DNA of 64,000 nucleotides, taken from positions 124,001 to 188,000 of the forward strand of contig CAKPHC010000001.1 of assembly GCA_934155645.1 (NCBI GenBank). Direction: 5' to 3'. This document shows, piece by piece, positions 32,957 to 40,470 of this stretch (positions are counted from its first letter, which is position 1; every line of letters starts with the position of its first letter). A program made the position numbers and the translations under genes. A model generated the notes under the pieces. It was not told where the DNA came from and ran no database searches. It saw only the letters and a list, made by a program, of their open reading frames with translations. The stretch comes from an uncultured Bacilli bacterium. GTDB lineage: Bacteria > Bacillota_I > Bacilli_A > RF39 > UBA660.

Positions 32957-33815
32957 GCTTTAACCAAGCTTGAATATCAATATTGAAATGTTGTAATAGA
33001 AAGTAAACGACAACTCCAATAATTGCTAGTAATACAACAACTATCAAAAATATTAAAATTCCTTTTCTAATATCTGCTCTTCGTTCTTTTTTCTCATCAA
33101 AATTAAAGTCTTCTTCTGACAAATCCATTGACCTTGTATAGAAAGAATCATCCATTTTAGATTTTTTATCATCATCGTCGTCATCATCCTCATCAACATC
33201 GATTTTAACGGCAATGCTATTGGTTGTCTCGCCTTCATAATTTTCCGGTGCTTTAACTTGTAAATCAACACTTGTTGCCACTAAATCACCTAGCAAATCG
33301 CCATCATCTTTGGATTCTTCTTTTTTAATATCTGCTGCCAAGGTCTTAGAAGTAATAGTATTAATTAATTCTTCCAACCCTTCGTATTCATCTTTTTCTT
33401 TAGTATCGTTTGACAAATACTTTTTATTTAAATCAGATAAGACATTATAATCATCATTTTTTAATTTTCTCTTGCTTTCCAATTCATCAATATCATTACG
33501 ATTTTTTCTTGCTTCTTCAAGAATTGTGTTTATATCAAAAACTTTTTCTTTTTCTTCGATTATTTTTGGAATTTCCTCTTTAGGTTCATCTTTTATTAAA
33601 CCTTGATAATCTTTTAATTGTTGATAACTTTCCCTACTTTTTGGGACATCGTTTAAAGAAGATAATTCAATTCTAGTTTGAGTATTAAAATCGACTATTT
33701 TTTCAAAACCAATTTTGTTATTTATATCATCATATAAATTTTGATTTCTTTGTAATCTACTAGTAGTTACCTTTTTTTCTTCTTTATCATATCTATCTAA
33801 GCGGCTTCTCATCAT
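32940..33815 (-). CDS. C-terminally anchored membrane protein with acidic region
   Basis: A 291-residue protein, mostly Lys/Glu/Asp-rich and helical, with an Asp run (about residues 205-215) and one C-terminal membrane segment (about 250-273) followed by a short outside tail. Topology would be cytoplasmic N-terminus with a tail anchor. No family is recognised. GAGGTGA precedes two adjacent ATGs. It could be a scaffold in sporulation or division, but nothing shows that. Confidence 0.6.
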   Translation of the reverse strand: MMRSRLDRYDKEEKKVTTSRLQRNQNLYDDINNKIGFEKIVDFNTQTRIELSSLNDVPKSRESYQQLKDYQGLIKDEPKEEIPKIIEEKEKVFDINTILEEARKNRNDIDELESKRKLKNDDYNVLSDLNKKYLSNDTKEKDEYEGLEELINTITSKTLAADIKKEESKDDGDLLGDLVATSVDLQVKAPENYEGETTNSIAVKIDVDEDDDDDDDKKSKMDDSFYTRSMDLSEEDFNFDEKKERRADIRKGILIFLIVVVLLAIIGVVVYFLLQHFNIDIQAWLKQVLEP

Positions 33816-33956
33816 CTCACCTCTTCTACTATTATTATTCTATCACATTATGTCAAAAAACAAAATAAATCTTGTAAAACTTCAGTAAACATTTGTAAAT
33901 TTAACTAGCATTTTCTAAGCTTTTATTATATACTTTCTATATAAAGGAGATTGTGT

Positions 33957-34148
33957 ATGAAAGCAAAGGTTAATAAAGAGATTTGTATTGGTTGTGGTGC
34001 TTGTCAAGCAATGGTTCCAGATGTTTTTGAATTAGGCGATGATGGATTAGCAACATGCAAAAGTGAAAGTATAAATGATGAAAACAAAGATGAAGTAATG
34101 GATGCTAGTGAAAACTGTCCTACTAGCGCTATAGAAGTTGAAGAATAA
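33957..34148 (+). CDS. fer: Ferredoxin, single [4Fe-4S]
   Basis: A 63-residue ferredoxin with Cys-Ile-Gly-Cys-Gly-Ala-Cys (three ligands) and Asn-Cys-Pro (fourth), the Bacillus-type single-cluster pattern, plus an acidic tail. It is a small electron carrier for anaerobic metabolism. AAAGGAG lies 7 bases before the ATG at 33957. Confidence 0.92.
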   Translation: MKAKVNKEICIGCGACQAMVPDVFELGDDGLATCKSESINDENKDEVMDASENCPTSAIEVEE

Positions 34149-34175
34149 AAAAATCCTAGTTCTTAGGATTTTTTT
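34147..34175 (+). terminator. Bidirectional terminator between ferredoxin and rluB
   Basis: Stem AATCCTA/TAGGATT with a 5-nt loop, seven A before and seven T after, serving both convergent genes; it overlaps the stop of rluB. Confidence 0.9.
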
Positions 34176-34887
34176 GTTGTGTTAATACATGTAATTGTTT
34201 TACCTCTTTAGGAGTTAATCTTCGATATTCTCCAGAGTTTAGTCCTTTTAAATTTAAAAAGGCAATTTTCTCTCTTTTTAGTTTTAAAACTTCATAACCT
34301 ACTGCATCAAACATTTTCTTAACTTGATGATTTTTGCCCTCATGAATAGTTAATTCTACAATTGAAGTACGTGATTCCTTATCTATTTTTCTAACCCTTA
34401 CTTTAGACTTACTTGTTTTAACTCCGTCAATTACAACACCTTTTTTTAAAGCCATAATGTCACTAGGAGTTAAAAAGCCACTAATTTTAGCAATATATAC
34501 CTTGTCTATTTCATTTTTAGGATGCATTATTTCGTTAGCAAACTCTCCATCATTAGTTAATATCAAAGCACCAGTAGTATCATAATCTAATCTACCAACC
34601 GGATATATTCTTCTATCATCGTCTATTAAATCAATAACTGTTTTGCGTCCTTTTTCATCACTAGTAGTAGTTACAACACCTCTAGGTTTGTTTAACAAGT
34701 AGTATACCTTATCTTCACGATTAATTTTAACACCGTTAACAATAATTTCATCACTTTCTGACACCTTAGTTCCTAATTCGGTTACTAATTTGCCATTGAC
34801 CATAACTTTACCAGCTAAAATTAATTCCTCTGCACCTCTTCTTGATGCAACACCACTAGCTGCAATAATCTTTTGTAAACGTTCCAT
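34156..34887 (-). CDS. rluB: RsuA/RluB-family rRNA pseudouridine synthase
   Basis: A 243-residue enzyme with an N-terminal S4 RNA-binding domain (Ala-Ser-Gly-Val-Ala-Ser-Arg-Arg-Gly-Ala-Glu, about residues 11-55) and the catalytic Gly-Arg-Leu-Asp-Tyr-Asp-Thr-Thr-Gly motif (about 97), then Asn-His-Gln-Val-Lys-Lys-Met. It would act on 23S rRNA position 2605 (E. coli numbering) as RluB does. It is last in the conserved dacB-spmA-spmB-rluB run, as in B. subtilis. AGGTGAT favours the ATG at 34887. Confidence 0.93.
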   Translation of the reverse strand: MERLQKIIAASGVASRRGAEELILAGKVMVNGKLVTELGTKVSESDEIIVNGVKINREDKVYYLLNKPRGVVTTTSDEKGRKTVIDLIDDDRRIYPVGRLDYDTTGALILTNDGEFANEIMHPKNEIDKVYIAKISGFLTPSDIMALKKGVVIDGVKTSKSKVRVRKIDKESRTSIVELTIHEGKNHQVKKMFDAVGYEVLKLKREKIAFLNLKGLNSGEYRRLTPKEVKQLHVLTQQKNPKN

Positions 34888-34919
34888 TTCCATCACCTAG
34901 AAGAATTATAACGTTTTTT

Positions 34920-35447
34920 TTATCCAAATACAACACTAACTAGAATAAGACTTACAATTAATGCTGATAAATCAGTAAGAAGCCCTGCCCACATTGCATG
35001 TCCTATTCTTTTTATACCAACGCTACCAAAGTATAAGGACAAAACATAAATAGTTGTATCAGTAGAACCTTGAAGAGTTGCTGCTAATCTTCCTAAAAAT
35101 GAATCTACTCCAAACTTTTTAATTAAATCAATCATAACAGCAAAAGAAGCATTACCAGATATAGGTCTTATAATAGCCATTGGTAAAATTTCAACAGGGA
35201 TTTTTAAAACATCAAATAAAGGTTTTGCCAAGGAAAAGACATTATTTAAAACATTGCTTTTTAACAGAATATCGGTAGCAAACAGCATAGCTACAAGATA
35301 AGGAAATACCGAAATAGAAAGTTCTAATCCTTCCTTAGCACCTTTTACAAAGCTATCATAAATATTAACTTTTTTTCGCCAAGAATAAATAACTATTAAT
35401 AAAACAACAATAGGAATTAAATAATTACCAAGTTTAATTAATATCAT
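34920..35447 (-). CDS. spmB: Spore maturation protein B
   Basis: A 175-residue polytopic membrane protein with about five hydrophobic segments and the nucleoside-recognition-like (Gate) domain: Ser-Ile-Ser-Val-Phe-Pro-Tyr, Arg-Pro-Ile-Ser-Gly-Asn-Ala-Ser and Gln-Gly-Ser-Thr-Asp-Thr-Thr. SpmB with SpmA is needed for forespore core dehydration in B. subtilis. Its ATG overlaps the TGA stop of spmA (ATGA), with GGAGG inside spmA. Confidence 0.95.
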   Translation of the reverse strand: MILIKLGNYLIPIVVLLIVIYSWRKKVNIYDSFVKGAKEGLELSISVFPYLVAMLFATDILLKSNVLNNVFSLAKPLFDVLKIPVEILPMAIIRPISGNASFAVMIDLIKKFGVDSFLGRLAATLQGSTDTTIYVLSLYFGSVGIKRIGHAMWAGLLTDLSALIVSLILVSVVFG

Positions 35448-36028
35448 TTCGTCCTCCATATTTTATAAAATAATCTGTCAAGCAATAAACCGATTATGGT
35501 GGTAATAATAGTGGCTGCTATAGTAGTAGATAAAATCATAGTAGGATTAACAGAACCATACATTTTTCTAATTGCTATAATATCAGTAGCAATAATGGTA
35601 ACACCACTTGTATTAAGCACTAAAAACGTTATCATGCTCCTAGTAGCTGTTTTTTTATCTTTGTTAAGTTCATTTAATGATGCCATAGCTTTAAGTCCAA
35701 AAGGAGTTGAAGCATTATGAATTCCCAGCATATTAATGGTAAGATTAGAGGCAATATATCCCAGTGATTCATGACCTTTTGGGATATCAGGAAAAATTAT
35801 TCTAAATAATGGAGACATGAAATCAGCAATTTTATCTAAAAGTCCAGCATCTTTTGCAATATTCATAATACCGCTCCATATAACCATTAAGGGAAGCATC
35901 GATAAAAATATATTTAGAATTTCGCTAGGATAATTAATTATTTCATTATTAAGAGAATCAATATTACCTGTGACCAAAGAAAAAGCAATACCTATTACAA
36001 TAAAGGAACCCCATATTTTATTCATCAT
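35444..36028 (-). CDS. spmA: Spore maturation protein A
   Basis: A 194-residue membrane protein with several hydrophobic segments and Gate-domain motifs such as Pro-Leu-Met-Val-Ile-Trp-Ser-Gly-Ile-Met and Ile-His-Asn-Ala-Ser-Thr-Pro-Phe-Gly. It pairs with SpmB, probably as a heteromeric transporter in the developing spore membrane. SD AGGTGA overlaps the dacB stop codon; the ATG at 36028 follows it. Confidence 0.95.
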   Translation of the reverse strand: MMNKIWGSFIVIGIAFSLVTGNIDSLNNEIINYPSEILNIFLSMLPLMVIWSGIMNIAKDAGLLDKIADFMSPLFRIIFPDIPKGHESLGYIASNLTINMLGIHNASTPFGLKAMASLNELNKDKKTATRSMITFLVLNTSGVTIIATDIIAIRKMYGSVNPTMILSTTIAATIITTIIGLLLDRLFYKIWRTK

Positions 36029-36033
36029 AATGT

Positions 36034-37107
36034 TCACCTAAAAAATTCTTTTATTTTGGTCCAGAAACTTTTATGAACTTTAGGTTTAACTCTAACAAAA
36101 ATGGGTTCACGATATATTTCTTTATTATCTAATTTTACAATTATATCGCCAACTTTATCATTATTTTTATATTTCTTTAATTTCAACAATTCTGCAATAG
36201 TAGAAGTTTTGGAAGATTCTTTATCAGTAAGAGGATATGAGAAGGATTCTTTAACGTAAACTTCGTCTTTATAAAAATTATCATCTATACTAAAGTTATC
36301 TTTATCAATTATTAAGTAATTTTTATATTTATCAAAGCCATATTCATACATTTCTTCATGTGAAACATATTCATTGGGGTCATTTAGTGTTACAGCAGTT
36401 AAGTTTAAATTATCTTTACTAGCAGTAGTTACAAGGGTTCTACCAGCCTTAGGAGTATATCCTGTTTTACCACCAGTCGCAAACTCGTATAAAGTTAATA
36501 ATTTATTACGATTATGCCATACATAACTTTTATTTTCAGTTGATGTTACCCATTTCTTAGTCTTAGATATTTCACGGTATACATCAAGCGTATTAGCATA
36601 GCTAGACAAAACAGCCATATCATATGCGGTAGAATAATTTTGTGTCACTTCATCCAACCCATGACAATTATGATATGTAGTATTAATCATACCTATTTCC
36701 TTAGCTTTTTTATTCATCATTTCTACAAACTTTTCTTCACTACCACCTATATATGTTCCAATTACAATAGCTGCATCATTACCACTTCTAAGAAGCAAAC
36801 CATATAGCAAATCTTTCAATGTCATTTTTTCACCAAGTTCTATATAAATATTAGAACCATACATGCTTAAAACTTCTTCACCAACTGTAACTTCATCATC
36901 AAGATTACCATTTTCGATTGCTAAAACAGCAGTCATTATTTTGGTAATTGAAGCAACTAATCTAGGATTATGAACATCCTTTTGATATATTATTCTTCCA
37001 CTATTCATATCCATTAATATAGCTGAGGATGCTGTAACAGAAAGAGCGTTAACGGAAGAAAAACTAAATAATATAATTGATATAAATACAAAAAATAATC
37101 TTTTCAT
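36034..37107 (-). CDS. dacB: Sporulation D-alanyl-D-alanine carboxypeptidase (DacB/PBP5*-type)
   Basis: A 357-residue low-molecular-weight penicillin-binding protein with an N-terminal signal peptide, Ser-Ile-Thr-Lys (SxxK, about 51), Arg-Ser-Gly-Asn (SxN, about 113) and Gly-Gly-Lys-Thr-Gly (KTG, about 216), plus a C-terminal basic amphipathic end. DacB trims cortex peptide cross-links during sporulation. It is first in the dacB-spmA-spmB-rluB unit and follows a candidate sigma-E promoter, which supports the sporulation role over the vegetative DacA. Confidence 0.9.
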   Translation of the reverse strand: MKRLFFVFISIILFSFSSVNALSVTASSAILMDMNSGRIIYQKDVHNPRLVASITKIMTAVLAIENGNLDDEVTVGEEVLSMYGSNIYIELGEKMTLKDLLYGLLLRSGNDAAIVIGTYIGGSEEKFVEMMNKKAKEIGMINTTYHNCHGLDEVTQNYSTAYDMAVLSSYANTLDVYREISKTKKWVTSTENKSYVWHNRNKLLTLYEFATGGKTGYTPKAGRTLVTTASKDNLNLTAVTLNDPNEYVSHEEMYEYGFDKYKNYLIIDKDNFSIDDNFYKDEVYVKESFSYPLTDKESSKTSTIAELLKLKKYKNNDKVGDIIVKLDNKEIYREPIFVRVKPKVHKSFWTKIKEFFR

Positions 37108-37121
37108 AGACTCACCATTTA

Positions 37122-37150
37122 ACTATATGAAAAAAGAGACTTAATTAGTC
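37122..37150 (-). promoter_or_regulatory. Candidate sigma-E promoter of dacB-spmAB
   Basis: Minus strand GACTAAT (37144-37150), 14-base spacer, CATATAGT (37122-37129, seven of eight against CATACANT). It overlaps the preceding terminator and lies 15 bases before the dacB ATG. B. subtilis dacB is sigma-E dependent. Confidence 0.55.
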
Positions 37151-37153
37151 TCT
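37130..37153 (-). terminator. Terminator of the secreted protein gene
   Basis: Minus-strand stem AGAGAC/GTCTCT, loop TAATTAA, then six T, downstream of the stop at 37168. Confidence 0.8.
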
Positions 37154-37167
37154 AAATATTTATTAAG

Positions 37168-38646
37168 TTAATTTGTTTTAATAACGTATGGATTAGAACT
37201 AGCACCATCTCCTCCAGTTATTTCAACTGTGGATTTAAGATTGATGACAGGAAGGACATTTAACGTTTTACTACCATCATCACTACCCAAAATTCCCATT
37301 TCAAATCGTCCATACATTCCAGATTCACTTGAAGCACTTGATGGTGACATTGTCCAAAAATTTCCTCCCACGTTAGCTAAATAATATGAATTATTAATTG
37401 AAGACGCTTTTCCTCCAGCGTATGCAACTTCATCGGCTGTTATTAACCCTATTGGATATGTTAAAGTTTTATTGCCTTTTGTGCTTGTCATAGTTGTATA
37501 TAAATCATTACTTTGTGGACATTTGAATTGCGGGTTTACTCCAGCACTACCATAGCTTGAACTAAGTCTCGATGGAGGTCCATAAACCGTATAATTAGTT
37601 CCATATCCTAAAGCAGTATCATTAGAATCCCATGTATTAGCACTAGGTGCTACACTTCTATCTCCACAAAATCCTGCATCAGCCAAATAACCATTATAGT
37701 TTTTCAAATTATCTTCATACCATTTATCAATAACGGTTTTTATTGTACTAGAATTGACGTTTGTATGTGTTATATCATATGTTGTTGAACCTGCTGTTCC
37801 ATACATATATCCTACATATGCATTATCGTTATTATTTTCATTGAAAGCACTTTCACCTATATTTTCCTGTTTAATTAATCTAATACTTTCATCTTCATTT
37901 ATTCTTATTATTCTCCATATATTGTCTGCAAATGATACATAATTGTTTATTCCCCAACCTCTAAAGTAATATGTTACCTTATTATCTTCAGTATTGGTAC
38001 TTGTATAATATAATCCATTTCCATTAGTTGTAGAAAAATCTATGTTGCTATCTGATTGTATACTATTATCTTTTAATATCTGGGTTGATAAAAGTATCTT
38101 TTTATCTATCACTACATCTTCACTAGTAATGGTTTGCCCTAAATCTTGTACATAGTTGATATTTACTGTTAATGTATTATTGGTTGTTTCTGGCTGACTA
38201 GTTATTGATTCATCATAACTTATTGTCACATTAAATGTTGTTGTCGTTGCCTTTGCTAGTTTATCTCCTTTTTTTATACCAGATATTTCAAACTTAATTG
38301 CATCACTTCCTGTTTCACTTGCCGTTATATCGTTTATTATTGCATCTAATGTTCCTTGATTCGCTACTGTTATTTTATAGATTATTTTATCTCCTGGACT
38401 TTTTAAATCTACATTAAATGTTGCATTTGTTCCTTCTGCTGTTGGTACTTTGGTAATAGTCACTCCACTTGTCTTAGATACTTCTTCTATTTTAGTAAAT
38501 AACACCTTCCAAGTTGATGTAATATTTGCTGTACCATTTATTGTTAAGTTTGTTGCAAATGCTGCATATCCTATTGCCATTATACATATTAAACAGCACA
38601 TTGTTATCATAATTATTTTCTTACTCTTCATATACTTCTCTTCCAT
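37168..38646 (-). CDS. Secreted surface protein under a poly-G promoter
   Basis: A 492-residue protein. The N-terminus is a signal peptide (about 6-35) ending Ile-Gly-Tyr-Ala-Ala-Phe-Ala, followed by Thr-Asn-Leu-Thr-Ile-Asn-Gly-Thr-Ala-Asn-Ile, similar in style to TasA/SipW-dependent biofilm fibre proteins. Residues 60-170 form a beta-sandwich-like domain. The C-terminal 290 residues contain Gly-Trp-Gly-Ile-Asn-Asn-Tyr and Asn-Ile-Trp-Arg-Ile-Ile-Arg-Ile, with Trp/Gly-rich repeats, a Cys pair (Phe-Cys-Gly-Asp and Phe-Lys-Cys-Pro) and Pro-Val-Ile-Asn-Leu-Lys near the end. Likely surface exposed or released; no sorting signal. SD GGAG is six bases before the ATG at 38646. Function unknown. Confidence 0.75.
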   Translation of the reverse strand: MEEKYMKSKKIIMITMCCLICIMAIGYAAFATNLTINGTANITSTWKVLFTKIEEVSKTSGVTITKVPTAEGTNATFNVDLKSPGDKIIYKITVANQGTLDAIINDITASETGSDAIKFEISGIKKGDKLAKATTTTFNVTISYDESITSQPETTNNTLTVNINYVQDLGQTITSEDVVIDKKILLSTQILKDNSIQSDSNIDFSTTNGNGLYYTSTNTEDNKVTYYFRGWGINNYVSFADNIWRIIRINEDESIRLIKQENIGESAFNENNNDNAYVGYMYGTAGSTTYDITHTNVNSSTIKTVIDKWYEDNLKNYNGYLADAGFCGDRSVAPSANTWDSNDTALGYGTNYTVYGPPSRLSSSYGSAGVNPQFKCPQSNDLYTTMTSTKGNKTLTYPIGLITADEVAYAGGKASSINNSYYLANVGGNFWTMSPSSASSESGMYGRFEMGILGSDDGSKTLNVLPVINLKSTVEITGGDGASSNPYVIKTN

Positions 38647-38678
38647 TTCCTTCTCCGTATTTTATTTTATCTATAATC

Positions 38679-38708
38679 ATTATACCCCCCCCCCTAGGGA
38701 TTTGGCAA
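38679..38708 (-). promoter_or_regulatory. Putative phase-variable promoter with G10 in the spacer
   Basis: Minus strand TTGCCA (38703-38708), 18-base spacer ending in ten consecutive G, then TATAAT (38679-38684). The G run abuts the -10 box, so slipped-strand changes would alter the -35/-10 spacing. Confidence 0.75.
38685..38694. repeat. Homopolymer tract, ten C on the plus strand
   Basis: The only long G/C homopolymer in an AT-rich window; it lies in the promoter spacer of the secreted protein gene. Confidence 0.95.
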
Positions 38709-38779
38709 TAAAAAAAGAACAGATTATCAAAAAAATTTTAAAATTTTAAAAAAAGAATAACATCTTAGTTATTCTCATT

Positions 38780-39790
38780 TTACATTTCAAAATAATCTAT
38801 TCCAATCGCTTTTTCTACTTTTTTCATAGTATCTTTAGCTTTATCTCTTGCTCTTTTAGAACCTTCTCTTAATACTTCTTCAACTTCGTCCATATGTCCT
38901 TCATAATACTTTCTTTTTTCTTGAATAGGTTTTAAATATTCAACAATGTTCTTTATTAATTCCTTTTTACACGCTACACAACCACGTGCTCCCGCCTTAC
39001 ACTCGCTACATATAGTTGGAAGGTCATCATTACTAAATAATTTATGATAATAATAGACCATACATTTATCAGGATTTGCTGGGTCATCTTTTCTAATTTT
39101 ATCAGGGTCAGTTACTGCACCCATTACTTTTTTATTTATTACTTCTTCACTATCACACAAGTAAATGGCATTACCTAAACTTTTACCCATTTTATCATTA
39201 CCATCTAAACCTTTAATTCTTGGATTATTTCCAATGATTGCTTCTGGTTCAATTAAAGTAGTACCATAAATATTATTAAATTTTCTTACAATTTCACGAC
39301 ATTGTTCAATTAAAGGTAACTGGTCTTCACCAACTGGAATTGCTTCACCCATAAATGCCGTTATATCAGCAGCTTGACTTACTGGATATCCAACAAAACC
39401 ATAAGTTACACTTTCTCCTTCGTTACCAAACAACGCTTTCTTTTGAGCTATCTCAGTCTTAACTGTAGGATTTCGATATAATCTAGCCATAGTAACTAAA
39501 TTAGAATAATAAACTGTTAATTCTGCTATTTCAGGAATTTTAGATTGTACAAAAATAGTTGCTTTTTTAGGGTCTATCCCAACTGATAACAAGTCTATAG
39601 CAAGTTCATATACATTATCTCTTACCTTTTTAGGATTATCAAAATTATCAGTTAATGCTTGTACATCTGCTATTTCAAAATATGAATTATACTCATCTTG
39701 TAACTTAACCCATGATTTAACCGCTCCAAAATAATGACCAATATGTAAATTACCTGTTGGTCTAATACCAGTTAATATCGTTTTCTTCAT
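38780..39790 (-). CDS. trpS: Tryptophan--tRNA ligase
   Basis: Class I aminoacyl-tRNA synthetase, 336 residues. HIGH-type motif Gly-Asn-Leu-His-Ile-Gly-His-Tyr (about residue 13) and KMSKS-type Asp-Lys-Met-Gly-Lys-Ser (about 200) are present. A C-terminal zinc-like Cys-Ser-Glu-Cys ... Cys-Val-Ala-Cys cluster (about 245-262) is seen. AAGGGAAGTGAT precedes the ATG. No T-box leader is recognisable in the 100 bases upstream. Confidence 0.97.
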   Translation of the reverse strand: MKKTILTGIRPTGNLHIGHYFGAVKSWVKLQDEYNSYFEIADVQALTDNFDNPKKVRDNVYELAIDLLSVGIDPKKATIFVQSKIPEIAELTVYYSNLVTMARLYRNPTVKTEIAQKKALFGNEGESVTYGFVGYPVSQAADITAFMGEAIPVGEDQLPLIEQCREIVRKFNNIYGTTLIEPEAIIGNNPRIKGLDGNDKMGKSLGNAIYLCDSEEVINKKVMGAVTDPDKIRKDDPANPDKCMVYYYHKLFSNDDLPTICSECKAGARGCVACKKELIKNIVEYLKPIQEKRKYYEGHMDEVEEVLREGSKRARDKAKDTMKKVEKAIGIDYFEM

Positions 39791-39891
39791 ATTATCACTT
39801 CCCTTTAAAACATTTTAACACAAATACTATGATATTACTACATGAATAAAAAATATTTTTTAGTTAATAATAGTTAACAAGGAGGCAAAAC

Positions 39892-40431
39892 ATGAAAAAA
39901 TTTCTATTAATTATTATGACTTTATTTTTACTAGTGGGATGTGAAACCGTAATGAATAATCCTACTAAAAGAGTTGAAACATTCTTAAATAAATATCAAA
40001 CTATGGACAGTGAAGTATTAAAACAACTAGATGAAACTTTAAGTAATGATGTAAACTTAACTGAGTCTCAAAAGAAAGATTACAAAGATTTAATGAAAAA
40101 ACAATATCAAAACTTAACTTACACAATTAAAGATGAAGAAGTAAATGGAGATAAAGCAACAGTAAAAGTAGAGATTGAAGTATATGATTTTAATAAGGCC
40201 ATGACTAAAGCTGATGATTATCTAAGTGAAAATCAAGATGAATTTACTGATGAAAACAATAATATAGATAATGAAAAGTTTATGGATTATAAAATTAAAG
40301 AAATGAAAAATGCCAATGATAAAGTAAAATATACAATAGACTTTACTTTAACTAAGAATAATAATAAATGGCAATTAGATGATATTGATGAAATAACAAG
40401 ACAAAAGATACATGGCATTTATAACTATTAA
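39892..40431 (+). CDS. Lipoprotein with NTF2/cystatin-like domain, function unknown
   Basis: A 179-residue protein with a signal peptide ending in a lipobox (Leu-Leu-Val-Gly-Cys, Cys18) for lipid anchoring on the outer face of the membrane. The remainder is Lys/Asp/Asn-rich with Thr-Lys-Arg-Val-Glu-Thr-Phe-Leu early and Leu-Thr-Lys-Asn-Asn-Asn-Lys-Trp late, an arrangement like DUF4878/NTF2-type lipoproteins. AAGGAGG is well spaced. Its terminator is shared with tex. Confidence 0.8.
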   Translation: MKKFLLIIMTLFLLVGCETVMNNPTKRVETFLNKYQTMDSEVLKQLDETLSNDVNLTESQKKDYKDLMKKQYQNLTYTIKDEEVNGDKATVKVEIEVYDFNKAMTKADDYLSENQDEFTDENNNIDNEKFMDYKIKEMKNANDKVKYTIDFTLTKNNNKWQLDDIDEITRQKIHGIYNY

Positions 40432-40438
40432 GTAACAA

Positions 40439-40470
40439 TAAAAGCGAAGAGAAAATCTTCGCATTTTTTA
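40439..40470 (+). terminator. Bidirectional terminator between the lipoprotein gene and tex
   Basis: Stem GCGAAGA/TCTTCGC with a 5-nt loop, A-rich before and T-rich after, so usable by both convergent genes. Confidence 0.85.

Noticed and set aside
33175..33200. Short GAT/TCA triplet run in the Asp-rich coding region as a regulatory microsatellite
   Set aside because: It lies in frame in the coding sequence as Asp codons of mixed type. Length changes would be in-frame only, and nothing suggests switching.
39791..39891. Possible T-box leader for trpS
   Set aside because: Only about 100 bases of AT-rich sequence, without a T-box core sequence, specifier loop or terminator.
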